From Sphingobacterium athyrii (GTDB lineage Bacteria > Bacteroidota > Bacteroidia > Sphingobacteriales > Sphingobacteriaceae), in contig NZ_QCXX01000003.1 in assembly GCF_003071065.1 (NCBI RefSeq), forward strand, positions 450,687 to 514,686: DNA of 64,000 bases, read 5' to 3'. Made by a program: the position numbers and the translations under genes. Positions 1 through 8,436 of the stretch are shown one piece after another. The notes below the pieces were generated by a model that did not search any database, was not told the DNA's origin, and worked only from the letters and a program-made list of their open reading frames with translations. Within the stretch, counting starts at the first letter, position 1. Every line of letters starts with the position of its first letter.

Positions 1-158
1 TATTGGAAGCCAAACGGCTGCTTTGCCATTCGAAGAAAACGATCAAGGAAATTGCTATTTACCTCGGTTACGATGACCATTCTTATTTTTCAAGGCTTTT
101 CAAAAAGGCAGTAGGCATCACGGCTCATGAATTTAGGAACGAAAACCACCTTTTCTGA
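1..158 (+). CDS. AraC-family regulator, C-terminal end only (partial)
   Basis: The window opens inside this gene. The readable frame begins at base 3 and gives 51 residues before a TGA at 156-158. They match the second helix-turn-helix of AraC regulators: a KEIAIYLGYDDHSYFSRLFKK core followed by a short tail. The closest relative in this window is the end of the AraC gene at 37860-38741, which has the same pattern (KEIAFELGYEDYPYFSRLF). The N-terminal sensor part lies outside the window, so the ligand is unknown. Its position just before a cation exporter gene on the same strand is compatible with local regulation, but nothing in the sequence proves this. Confidence 0.8.
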   Translation, partial: LEAKRLLCHSKKTIKEIAIYLGYDDHSYFSRLFKKAVGITAHEFRNENHLF

Positions 159-361
159 TCGATCGGCCTGATTTTCTGACAATAACACGCGTGATGTATA
201 AACACTTCGATTTTATACATCGTTTTATCCCTTTTTTATTTTTTATACACGGCTCTTTCTCCCAGTTAATCTTCAGCATAGGGATCCCAGCATCGTTTCG
301 TCCTATAGATACCGCTTTATATCCAATAAATTGACTTCTTCTATTTCGTTTCTTTGTGCTA

Positions 362-369
362 TAGATTTG
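362..369 (+). promoter_or_regulatory. Candidate Bacteroidetes -7 element before the CDF gene
   Basis: TAGATTTG fits the Bacteroidetes -7 consensus TAnnTTTG and lies 20 bases before the ATG of the CDF transporter. No TTTG is found at the usual 19-21 base spacing upstream, so the call is weak. The rest of the 230-base gap after the AraC stop is AT-rich and holds no convincing gene. Confidence 0.3.
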
Positions 370-388
370 AACACAAGAAATTACAATT

Positions 389-1342
389 ATGGAAGATATC
401 AATCAAGAGACCGTACACCGACATGATGCCGGATGTGACGGTCACGGTCACCATCATCACGATGGAATGCATATCCATCCCGTAGCAAACAACATGAAAG
501 TAGCGCTCGCTCTCAATGTCAGCTTTACGATCATTGAGTTTTTTGGAGGATTGTTTACAAATTCGGTGGCCATTATTTCAGATGCCATTCATGACCTGGG
601 AGACAGCTTGGCCATCGCTTCGGCACTTGTGCTGGAAAAGGAATCCGAAAGGGGCAGAACAGCGACTTTTACTTATGGCAAGCGCCGGTTTTCAACTTTA
701 GCGGCGTTGATAACCTCGCTGATCCTTTTCGTAGGATCGGTTGTGATCACAATAAATGCGATACCACGTTTTTTCCATCCGGAGGAAGTTCATGTTCAGG
801 GGGTGCTCTGGCTGGCCATCCTTGGACTTCTGTTTAATGGTGCAGCGGTATTGAGGTTAAAGAAAGGGAATAAGAGCTCACTGAACCAAAAAGCAGTAAT
901 GCTTCATCTTATGGAGGATGCTCTGGGTTGGATCGCTGTTTTGATTGGAGGTATCGTTATGTACTTTACGGGCTGGTATTGGATCGATCCATTGTTGTCA
1001 CTTGGAATTGCTGCATTTATCCTTTTTAACGCTGTAAAAAACATCAGTAATGGCCTCTCTATTTTTCTACAGGCAAAACCTCATGGGATTGATGAAGGTA
1101 AACTGCTCAATGAGCTCCTTGCGATACCGCATGTATCGGATATCCATGATCTTCATATCTGGACAATGGATGGAGAAAAGCATATTCTGACTTCCCACAT
1201 TGTTGTACCGGCGGATAGTGATATTACACTCATGCGCCGGGTACGGGAAGATGTCCTGCAAAAATTGAAAAATTTAAATATTCAGCACCCCACCATTCAG
1301 ATCGAAACATCAATGGAAACGTGCCGGTTTACAAACTGTTGA
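389..1342 (+). CDS. Cation diffusion facilitator (CDF) metal efflux transporter
   Basis: This 317-residue protein should export divalent metal ions (Zn, Co, Cd or similar) from the cytoplasm by proton antiport. A His-rich N-terminus (HGHHHHDGMHIH, about residues 19-31) is typical of CzcD-like members and probably binds metal. About six membrane segments follow. The metal-site motifs are visible as SDAIHDLGD in the second segment and HLMEDALGW in the fifth. A soluble C-terminal ferredoxin-like domain begins near residue 225 and contains a HDLHIWTMDGEK stretch. Length and order are normal for the family. The next gene downstream encodes a metal-binding lipoprotein, which supports a metal-resistance role. 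The exact ion cannot be read from sequence. Confidence 0.93.
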   Translation: MEDINQETVHRHDAGCDGHGHHHHDGMHIHPVANNMKVALALNVSFTIIEFFGGLFTNSVAIISDAIHDLGDSLAIASALVLEKESERGRTATFTYGKRRFSTLAALITSLILFVGSVVITINAIPRFFHPEEVHVQGVLWLAILGLLFNGAAVLRLKKGNKSSLNQKAVMLHLMEDALGWIAVLIGGIVMYFTGWYWIDPLLSLGIAAFILFNAVKNISNGLSIFLQAKPHGIDEGKLLNELLAIPHVSDIHDLHIWTMDGEKHILTSHIVVPADSDITLMRRVREDVLQKLKNLNIQHPTIQIETSMETCRFTNC

Positions 1343-1636
1343 TGCAGATAGATTATGGCTTTGCCAAATCCCAGTGATCGCAGTAGCTGAAATGCCATTA
1401 AACAGTGCACCCATGGTAAGTAACAGTTTGATCGAAGCGGAAAAAGTAAATCCGTAAATCTTGCAAATCAAACAAGAAATTGCACAATAAAGCGGGGCGC
1501 CCTGTGCCTAAATTTGCAATATAGATCTGTATTACTCATGTCGCAATTGCGATCATGACCGTGCCGTGAATGCAAAAGTTGAGCAAACCGTGAAAAATAA
1601 TAAGTATGATCTATAACTAATCTTAAATGGAATAAA
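1343..1636. other. Intergenic region between CDF and metal-binding lipoprotein genes
   Basis: This 294-base gap has no recognised gene. One plus frame stays open just after the CDF stop and contains the short stretch MPLNSAPMVSNSLIEAEK before a stop near base 1458. It could be the decayed end of a former gene, but it is too short to classify. No terminator hairpin with a T tract was seen. Confidence 0.4.
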
Positions 1637-2593
1637 ATGTTTAAATCGTTTAAAGCACCAGTACTAATATGTTCACTCGTTGCAGGGATATTTTTTACAG
1701 CCTGCAACAATATAGAAAAAAAAACTTCAGCTATGAAAAATCATCAACACAGCAACAGTGACAGCGTTTACACCTGTTCTATGCATCCCGAAGTTAGAGG
1801 GAAGGAAGGCGACAAATGCCCTAAATGCGGAATGGATCTAGTACCTATTTCCGATGAAAATTCTGTAAAAATAGACGTTAAGCTCCTGACGGATCCACAA
1901 ACGATTAAAGCAGGAACAGCAGCGAAGCTGATATTCGCTTTTCAGGAAAACAACAAAAACATACCATTGGATATTTCGCATGAAATGAAGGTGCATCTAA
2001 TGGTTGTGGATGAAAACCTTTCGTGGTTTCGTCACATCCATCCCAAAGAACAGGCAGATGGCTCATATAGCATCATGGAAACATTCCCTGATAGCGGTAA
2101 ATATCTTCTGTTTTCAGATTTTAAACCACATGGAGCAGCGCCGTTAGTGGACAAAAAGGAGATTATCGTAAGCGGGAGCGGGGGGAATGACAAGATGGAT
2201 TTTTCAACCAAATTTGTTTCCCTGGTCGACGGCTATACCGTTACACTAGAAAATGGTGATGATTTAAAAACCAACAGGTCGCAGCCGCTGGAAATATCGG
2301 TTGTAAAAGATGGTAAAAAATTAACTGAAAACGACATAGAACCTTACTTAGCTGCTACTGCCCATATTGCGATGATTAGCAAAGAGGAGAAGGAATTCCT
2401 CCATATTCATCCTGTATCAGACAAACGCTTCCCGATTTATGCTGAAACACATATTAAAAAAGCAGGTATTTATAGAATATGGGTGGAGTTCCAAACCAAT
2501 GGAAAGATACATACTGCCGATTTTACGGTACATACAAAGGCGGGTGAAACAACTAAAAATGCTAATGGACACCATGATCATCATGCGCATTAA
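1637..2593 (+). CDS. Lipoprotein with heavy-metal-binding (HMBD) domain
   Basis: The 318-residue product has a lipoprotein signal with lipobox FTAC (Cys23), so it is probably anchored in a membrane facing the periplasm. Residues about 46-70 carry the HMBD signature: YTCSMHPEV followed by CPKCGMDLVPI, a short Cys/His/Met module found in Bacteroidetes efflux-associated proteins. The rest forms beta-rich periplasmic domains with several His and Met positions (SHEMKVHLMVV, FRHIHPKE, FLHIHP), and the C-terminus is His-rich (GHHDHHAH). It probably buffers or delivers a metal such as copper or zinc. The upstream neighbour is a CDF exporter, 294 bases away. No enzyme motif was recognised. The start fits the signal peptide well. 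Confidence 0.85.
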   Translation: MFKSFKAPVLICSLVAGIFFTACNNIEKKTSAMKNHQHSNSDSVYTCSMHPEVRGKEGDKCPKCGMDLVPISDENSVKIDVKLLTDPQTIKAGTAAKLIFAFQENNKNIPLDISHEMKVHLMVVDENLSWFRHIHPKEQADGSYSIMETFPDSGKYLLFSDFKPHGAAPLVDKKEIIVSGSGGNDKMDFSTKFVSLVDGYTVTLENGDDLKTNRSQPLEISVVKDGKKLTENDIEPYLAATAHIAMISKEEKEFLHIHPVSDKRFPIYAETHIKKAGIYRIWVEFQTNGKIHTADFTVHTKAGETTKNANGHHDHHAH

Positions 2594-2623
2594 AATGGGA
2601 CAGGATAAGCTAACAGCTATGGT

Positions 2624-2653
2624 TCACTCATTTATAACGCTTATTCGCTCATC
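2624..2653 (+). promoter_or_regulatory. Putative LytTR operator before the response regulator gene
   Basis: TCACTCATT (2624-2632) and TCGCTCATC (2645-2653) are imperfect direct repeats, 7 of 9 bases identical, whose starts are exactly 21 bases apart. LytTR-domain regulators typically bind two 9-base direct repeats separated by about 12 bases, which is this layout. A perfect version occurs at 6733-6762 before the first surface-protein gene. The box lies 29 bases before a -7-like TAGATTTA, so autoregulation as an activator is the simplest reading. Confidence 0.65.
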
Positions 2654-2681
2654 GGTACAGTATATATTCTAAAAAAAAGAG

Positions 2682-2689
2682 TAGATTTA
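2682..2689 (+). promoter_or_regulatory. Candidate -7 element for the LytTR regulator gene
   Basis: TAGATTTA matches TAnnTTTG at all but the last fixed base. It lies 27 bases before the ATG at 2716 and 29 bases after the direct-repeat operator. Confidence 0.4.
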
Positions 2690-2715
2690 GTTGAGATTAA
2701 TTTATTACGCCAATT

Positions 2716-3447
2716 ATGATTCGAGCGATAATAATTGATGACGAAGTGAAGGGAAGTACTTTACTTCATCATAAACTAAAGGATTTTGCCGAAGACCTGA
2801 TCGTTGAGCACATTTTCAATGATCCGTTAATTGCGTTGCGTGAGATTACGGCACTCCAGCCGGATGTGGTTTTTTTGGATGTGGAGATGCCGGTAATGAA
2901 TGGCTTTCAATTATTGGAAAATATTGGACAGTTTGAGTTTGAAGTTATTTTTGTAACAGCCTATCAGGTATATACCCTGGAGGCTCTCCGGGCCAACGCA
3001 TTGGATTTTTTGTTAAAGCCCGTTGATCCTGAAGAATTGAGCTGCGCCGTTCATAAACTTAAAATTAAGATACTTACTAAAAGAAAGCTCGCGGCCACAA
3101 CAACCCGGTCCGGTACGAATCACATGAAAATTTCGCTGCCCACGATAGAAGGTATCTATTTTGTTAAAAAAAGTGATATCATCAAGGTCGAAGCCATGAG
3201 CAACTACTCTGTATTCTATCAGGTCAATGGAACCAAAATAATTGTTTCCAAAACCCTGAAAGAATACGAACCGCTATTGGAAATGGACAGCTTTATTCGG
3301 GTCAATCGGAGTGTTATTGTCAATCTGGATTATGTGTTGCGCTATAAAAAAGGAGACGGGGGAACTTTGGAACTCGAAGACGGCTCTGAAATCGAAGTCT
3401 CTTCTTCAAAAAGAAGCCTGGTCATCGAACGGCTTACCGGACATTAA
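2716..3447 (+). CDS. LytTR-family response regulator
   Basis: This 243-residue regulator has a receiver domain (about residues 2-120) and a LytTR DNA-binding domain (about 137-240). The receiver keeps the acidic pair Asp8-Asp9, phospho-acceptor Asp55 in FLDVEMP, Thr81 and Lys101 in LLKPV. The LytTR part shows IIKVEAMSNYSVFY and FIRVNRSVIVNLDYV. It is followed after 10 bases by its LytS-type kinase, so the two form a cognate pair. It probably controls its own operon and the surface-protein operon at 6864-20406, because matching direct repeats precede both. The regulator-then-sensor order is less usual than the reverse. Family assignment is firm; the target genes are inferred. Confidence 0.95.
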   Translation: MIRAIIIDDEVKGSTLLHHKLKDFAEDLIVEHIFNDPLIALREITALQPDVVFLDVEMPVMNGFQLLENIGQFEFEVIFVTAYQVYTLEALRANALDFLLKPVDPEELSCAVHKLKIKILTKRKLAATTTRSGTNHMKISLPTIEGIYFVKKSDIIKVEAMSNYSVFYQVNGTKIIVSKTLKEYEPLLEMDSFIRVNRSVIVNLDYVLRYKKGDGGTLELEDGSEIEVSSSKRSLVIERLTGH

Positions 3448-3457
3448 ACCTGATGGT

Positions 3458-6400
3458 ATGAAATGGACATCTCTTATAGCTTGCTTGTCTATTGCCCTGA
3501 TGGTGTTCTCAATTTCATACGCCCAACAGAGGACTTATAATCTATACAATTTTTCCTCGGCATCAGGCTTGCCGAGCAATGATATTCGGGGATTGGCCGT
3601 AGATGCACAAGGTATCGTCTGGATATCAACCAACAAGGGATTGGCATACTACGATGGTACGCAAATACAGCATATTCCATTCAATCAGGCAGCCTTGGGA
3701 TTTACCAATGATCTCGGAAAGATCGCTGTAGATGCCATAGGACGGGTGTGGATGGCAACTGACAATCAGGGCTTATTGTGCTATGATAAACGCAGACCGC
3801 TGTCCAAGTCCATTACTTATTTCCCCGTCCGCCTGGACCGGTCGATACTTAAAAATGAACTGTATGAGGTCTTTGCAAGTAAATCGGGATTGATCTATTT
3901 CGGTGGGCAGGAAACGGATCTGCAGGTGCTGGATCCAAATACGGGCGAGATAAACCAAATTAGATTTCCACTGAGCAAAAAAAATGAAGTCCTGAGTATT
4001 TATACGATTACCGAGGATAACCATGGTATATTGTGGATAGGAACACGCTATGAAGGCTTCTTTAGCTATGACCCCCGCACTAAAATCGCGAAAAATTTTA
4101 ACTTGAAGCAAGCGGATGAAAATGCAGCATCCAGTTTTGTTTTTCGAAAAGGCGAAGTCTATTGCATGTATTATGACAATGATCTAGTCAAATATAATCC
4201 TGCAAAAAATGCATTGCAGACCAAACTGCTCGGCGAACAAAAAAGCAAAAAATTTTATGACAATACTTACCCGTGCATGATATTCGATCCGGTTAGGGAT
4301 GAAATCATCGCTGGCCATGTGTCCAGGGGAATCACGGTATATCAACCTGCAACGGGACATCAGCAGCAAATAAAATGGAGTGAATTATGTCCTAAATGTG
4401 AACTTCCGATCAAAGTAAATGTGATGCTGAAAACAGCAAACGGGTATTGGCTGGGTACCTCAAACGGGCTTTTTTGGTATGAAGAATCGATGAATAAGGT
4501 TAACCGGCTGATTCCGGCCGATAGCGATCCCATTATCCATGTTTTTAAAGTGGGCGATGATCTCTGGTATAGGACCCAGAATAATTTTGGCCGATTGAGT
4601 GCCGATTTAAAGCGGAAAATATCCACTTTTTCTTTAAATGGTGTTAGTATGAGCCAAGTCAATGTAATTGATCAGGTCATTTATTTCTCCAGTTATTATA
4701 ATGGATTATTTTATTTTGACACTACGAAAAAACAGGCTATCCGCTCCCTGGCAATTACTGGCGATAAATATGGTTTTGACGTGGCCGACTGCAATACGGT
4801 ATTGAAAGACTCAATCGATGGTAAGCCTTTTTTGTGGATTGGCACCTGGAACAATGGTTTATATCAGTATAATATATCCGATAAAACCATTATCCGTTAC
4901 GACAAAAGTAAGGGGCTGCCCAGTAACAAAATTATTAATCTTGGCAAAGATGGAAACCAGACCATCTGGATGGGATTAGATGGAAACGGCTTGTTGCAGC
5001 TATTGGACAAGCAAAATTTTCGCTGGCGGCAGTTTACGCAACAAAAGGAGAATGGCGGCTTGCGGTCCAATAAGATTGTTGCTTTTTCGCAGCACAACAC
5101 GGATACCCTCTGGTTCAGTACGGGCGGCAGTGGATTAAGTGCTATTACCCAAAATCACAGGAAAATATTTATTCAGTATTATCGGGACAACAATGATTTT
5201 CCGCATAATTCCATCAATGATATAAAAAGGGATCAGCAAGGGCGCCTGTGGCTACGCAGCAACGATGGATTTATGGTATTTGACCCCCGGACAAAGGCTT
5301 TTATCCAGTTGCATAGTGGAAGGGGGATAATCCCGCCATTGCCGACAAAGACCTATGATTTATCGCTGATCGACAACAATTTAATAATATGTACCTCGAT
5401 CGGTCTGCTATGGACGGATGTAACCGGGCTGGATTTTTCCTCCAAACTTTCAGAAAAACCAATATTTAGTAAATTTTACATCGCCAACAGGAACCGCAGT
5501 GACCTGTTATTCGGTCCTGCGACGATAAGGCTGCAACCCGAAGAAAATAATTTTGTCATTGATTTTTCGCATCCCGCCGCCGCCTTGCGGGACTATATCT
5601 TTGCCTATCGTATGAAAGGGGTAGATCCGGACTGGGTAGTGACGAAAGAAGATCCACAGGCCGTATACAACAATTTACCGGGTGGAGATTACGTATTCGA
5701 AGCTAGACTCGGTAATAAATATGGACAATGGTCTCCGCAGATTGCAACCTTAGGTATCCATCTCCAATCAAAATGGTTTCAAACCACTTGGTTTAAAGCC
5801 TTGGCCCTGTTAGTGGTCATCGGTACCGTGACCGGTCTATTTCTATATCGACTGCGCCAGCAGAAAAAAATCAACGCTCTCCAATTGGCCTATACGGATC
5901 GGTTACAGGATGAATTATCTGCGAATGAAAGGAAGATCAAAGAACAGACTAAGATTCTGGAAAGGGAAAAAGAGGAGAAACTGGAAGCTGATTTTAGAAA
6001 AAAGTTGATGGAAAGCGAGCTGAAGGCCATCCGTTCACAAATGAATCCTCATTTTATCTTTAATGTATTTAACTCCATCGAAGCCTATGTCATTGAAAAT
6101 GATTCGAAAAGCGCCAGCAGCCTTATCCATAAATTTGCCACCCTGAGCCGCATCGTATTGGAGAATTCGCGTTACGCCCTTGTAGGAATTTCCTCCGAGC
6201 TTCATCTGATCAAATTGTACCTCGAATTGGAGCAGGACCGCTTTGCATACAGCTTTTCCTTTGAGATAGCTGTTGATCCACAGCTGGATATCCATAACAT
6301 GAAGATACCCTCTATGCTGATACAGCCACTGGTGGAGAATGCAGTCCATCACGGTATCCGCCATCTCGTCGATCGCCAGGGTATGATCTGTATCAAACTG

Positions 6401-6685
6401 CGGCAGACTGCGGCATCTCTTGTGATTGACGTATTGGACAATGGTGTTGGTTTTGAACATAAAGAGACGTCAAGACTGCAAAACTTCAGAACTACTTCCT
6501 TTGGCCTAAAAGGGGTGCAGGACCGGCTCAATCTACTCAATGATAAATCGCCCTATCCCGTAGCTTCGTTGACCGTCCGTTCTTTGCCTGCCGCGGAGGA
6601 GTTTAGTACAAAGATCAGCATTACTTTACCTATTATTGGCTTCGACCGGGATGATAGCGATCTACAAGATCGTGGACAGATCTGA
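3458..6685 (+). CDS. LytS-type sensor histidine kinase with beta-propeller sensor
   Basis: The start chosen is the ATG at 3458, ten bases after the regulator stop, because it opens a clear signal peptide (MKWTSLIACLSIALMVFS). The mature protein is about 1075 residues. The periplasmic part holds two-component propeller repeats (IVWISTNKGLAYYDG, ILWIGTRYEGFFSY, TIWMGLDGNGLLQL) over about residues 25-690, then a Y_Y_Y-type domain. One membrane helix lies near 777-797, followed by a coiled coil. The kinase region has the His_kinase motif SQMNPHFIFN with His865 and the ATP-binding N-box VENAVHHGI. It should phosphorylate the upstream LytTR regulator. The signal it senses is unknown; this sensor type is often linked to carbohydrate or envelope signals. 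Confidence 0.93.
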   Translation: MKWTSLIACLSIALMVFSISYAQQRTYNLYNFSSASGLPSNDIRGLAVDAQGIVWISTNKGLAYYDGTQIQHIPFNQAALGFTNDLGKIAVDAIGRVWMATDNQGLLCYDKRRPLSKSITYFPVRLDRSILKNELYEVFASKSGLIYFGGQETDLQVLDPNTGEINQIRFPLSKKNEVLSIYTITEDNHGILWIGTRYEGFFSYDPRTKIAKNFNLKQADENAASSFVFRKGEVYCMYYDNDLVKYNPAKNALQTKLLGEQKSKKFYDNTYPCMIFDPVRDEIIAGHVSRGITVYQPATGHQQQIKWSELCPKCELPIKVNVMLKTANGYWLGTSNGLFWYEESMNKVNRLIPADSDPIIHVFKVGDDLWYRTQNNFGRLSADLKRKISTFSLNGVSMSQVNVIDQVIYFSSYYNGLFYFDTTKKQAIRSLAITGDKYGFDVADCNTVLKDSIDGKPFLWIGTWNNGLYQYNISDKTIIRYDKSKGLPSNKIINLGKDGNQTIWMGLDGNGLLQLLDKQNFRWRQFTQQKENGGLRSNKIVAFSQHNTDTLWFSTGGSGLSAITQNHRKIFIQYYRDNNDFPHNSINDIKRDQQGRLWLRSNDGFMVFDPRTKAFIQLHSGRGIIPPLPTKTYDLSLIDNNLIICTSIGLLWTDVTGLDFSSKLSEKPIFSKFYIANRNRSDLLFGPATIRLQPEENNFVIDFSHPAAALRDYIFAYRMKGVDPDWVVTKEDPQAVYNNLPGGDYVFEARLGNKYGQWSPQIATLGIHLQSKWFQTTWFKALALLVVIGTVTGLFLYRLRQQKKINALQLAYTDRLQDELSANERKIKEQTKILEREKEEKLEADFRKKLMESELKAIRSQMNPHFIFNVFNSIEAYVIENDSKSASSLIHKFATLSRIVLENSRYALVGISSELHLIKLYLELEQDRFAYSFSFEIAVDPQLDIHNMKIPSMLIQPLVENAVHHGIRHLVDRQGMICIKLRQTAASLVIDVLDNGVGFEHKETSRLQNFRTTSFGLKGVQDRLNLLNDKSPYPVASLTVRSLPAAEEFSTKISITLPIIGFDRDDSDLQDRGQI

Positions 6686-6732
6686 TTTTTAATGTGCAAC
6701 CCGGCTGTCACTTACTCAAAAATGCCCCTGCT

Positions 6733-6762
6733 TCACTCATTTTAAACCCCTCCTCACTCATT
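6733..6762 (+). promoter_or_regulatory. Putative LytTR operator before the surface-protein operon
   Basis: Two identical copies of TCACTCATT (6733-6741 and 6754-6762) are separated by 12 bases, giving the 21-base repeat period expected for a LytTR dimer. A weaker half-site, TCACTTACT, lies at 6708-6716. A -7-like TATTTG stretch begins at 6792, 30 bases after the box, nearly the same geometry as at the regulator's own promoter (29 bases). The 178-base gap between sensor and lipoprotein genes therefore probably contains a regulated promoter. Confidence 0.7.
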
Positions 6763-6863
6763 CTCCAAAAATGACGTGGATTAAATTATTCTATTTGTTT
6801 GGAAATACAATTGGCCGAGGCCACTGAGTTTATCACCAATTAGTAACTATAATTTAATCATAT

Positions 6864-8435
6864 ATGAAAACGTTATCAGGTAATCGATTTTTTCTATTCA
6901 ATTTGATATTGGTCTTTTTGCTTTCCTGTACCAAAGAAGGAGATGTGGGACCACAAGGACTGGAAGGTCTCAGTGGGACCAAGATTTATACCGGCAATAC
7001 AATTCCCGCAACAACGCTGGGCATCGCCGGGGATTTCTATTTTCAATTGACAAATAGTGATTTTTATGGCCCCAAGACCACAACAGGATGGGGTGATCCG
7101 GTCAATCTGCGCGGTGCCACAGGAGCTGTTGGCGCTACAGGTGCACCGGGGACTCCCGGAGTTCCTGGAATACCTGGTTCTAAAATACTGAACGGCACTA
7201 CCGCACCCACCGCTAACTTGGGACAGATCGGTGATTACTATCTCAACCGGAGCAACACGGATCTATATGGCCCCAAAACAGGATCAGGCTGGGGAATTGC
7301 ACTCAATCTAAAGGGCGCCAATGGTACTAAAATCTACAATGGCACCGCCGTACCCGCTGCGGGTATGGGGATCAATGGTGACTATTATTTCCAGACCACG
7401 ACGGGGCAGCTTTATGGCCCCAAGACGGATGCTGGCTGGGGTACCCCCATTAGCTTGATCGGTGCCAAAGGCGCAGATGGCACAGATGGTACCAATGGTA
7501 CGAACGGGGCTACGATCCTCGCCGGTACAACGGTGCCAGTAGCTGCCATCGGCAAGTTGGGGGATTTTTACTTTCGGAGCAATACAGGTGATTTCTATGG
7601 ACCTAAAACTGCAGCCGGCTGGGGAAATGCCACCAGCCTCAAGGGAACCAATGGACTGAATGGTGCTCCGGGATCGCAGATCTTGAGCGGCATCAACGTG
7701 CCTGATATAGCGCTGGGCCGAATCGGTGATTTTTATTTCCGTACCAATACCAGCGATTTTTACGGACCAAAAACGGCCACAACCTGGGGTACACCCGTTA
7801 ATTTAAAAGGTGCAACAGGCACCGCGGGAACCAATGGTACCAATGGTGCGGCAGGATCCAAAATCCATAATGGCTATGGTACTCCGCAGGATACGCTCGG
7901 CAGGGCAGGCGACTACTACATCAGTATTGCTACCGGAAATTTGTATGGCCCCAAAACCACAACAGGATGGGGGGATCCCATTATGAACTTAAGAGGTCCT
8001 GCCGGACCACAAACGGATGTTATCTACAGTGAATGGCGGACGCTATACGGCAGTTACCAGTCGCCTAGCTCGGGAAATATCTCCGGAGATTTTTTTGTAC
8101 GCGAATTTTACGATAACCCCAAATTACTCGATGAAGCCGCGGTACTGGTTTACGTACGGGAGGATGTGGGGGAGAAGGGCTCTTTTATTAGCCAGCTCAA
8201 TTGCAAAGGACGCCTATACGACTGGGTGGACTATAGCTTCCACCTAGATCAAACGAACGCACTGATCCGCATATTAATCTCAAATACGGGATTCGATATC
8301 GGGCGGAAAGAGGTGGAGGAAAATTTACTGTTCCGCTTTGTGATCATTCCCGGAAATAAGAATGCCCAGGGACTGGCCAAGGCATTGCCGAAAGATTACA
8401 ATCAACTTAAAGTCATGTATAAGATCGCTGATTAG
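6864..8435 (+). CDS. Collagen-like surface lipoprotein with six repeats
   Basis: The 523-residue product has a lipoprotein signal ending in LLSC (Cys22). Collagen-like Gly-X-Y stretches follow (GDVGPQGLEGLSG, GATGAVGATGAPGTPGVPG, GTDGTNGTNG). They alternate with six copies of a 50-65 residue unit with the pattern KI.NGTT.P....G..GDFYF....DFYGPKT..GWG.P..LKG. The C-terminal 150 residues (from about residue 385) are non-repetitive and probably fold separately. Bacteroidetes encode many lipoproteins with such GDxYF/YGPKT repeats; their role is generally unknown. It is the first gene of a probable operon with an outer-membrane protein and two large exported proteins, so a cell-surface structure is likely. 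The gene ends one base before the next ATG. Confidence 0.88.
   Translation: MKTLSGNRFFLFNLILVFLLSCTKEGDVGPQGLEGLSGTKIYTGNTIPATTLGIAGDFYFQLTNSDFYGPKTTTGWGDPVNLRGATGAVGATGAPGTPGVPGIPGSKILNGTTAPTANLGQIGDYYLNRSNTDLYGPKTGSGWGIALNLKGANGTKIYNGTAVPAAGMGINGDYYFQTTTGQLYGPKTDAGWGTPISLIGAKGADGTDGTNGTNGATILAGTTVPVAAIGKLGDFYFRSNTGDFYGPKTAAGWGNATSLKGTNGLNGAPGSQILSGINVPDIALGRIGDFYFRTNTSDFYGPKTATTWGTPVNLKGATGTAGTNGTNGAAGSKIHNGYGTPQDTLGRAGDYYISIATGNLYGPKTTTGWGDPIMNLRGPAGPQTDVIYSEWRTLYGSYQSPSSGNISGDFFVREFYDNPKLLDEAAVLVYVREDVGEKGSFISQLNCKGRLYDWVDYSFHLDQTNALIRILISNTGFDIGRKEVEENLLFRFVIIPGNKNAQGLAKALPKDYNQLKVMYKIAD
6975..8018 (+). repeat. Six-copy tandem repeat inside the collagen-like gene
   Basis: The coding sequence repeats a unit of roughly 150-200 bases six times. 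Each copy encodes a GD(F/Y)Y(F/I/L) strand, a YGPKT turn and a (G/T)WG motif, joined by Gly-rich linkers of different length. The linkers vary from almost none (between units 2 and 3) to more than 20 residues (between units 1 and 2), which suggests copy or linker changes by recombination or slippage. Confidence 0.8.
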
Positions 8436-8436
8436 C

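Noticed and set aside
133..402. Minus-strand frame of 89 codons between the AraC end and CDF gene
   Set aside because: It overlaps both genes' ends, is highly basic and low in structure, and shows no start signal.
6975..8018. Repeat array considered as CRISPR or satellite DNA
   Set aside because: The repeats keep one reading frame and encode a regular protein unit, so they are coding repeats.
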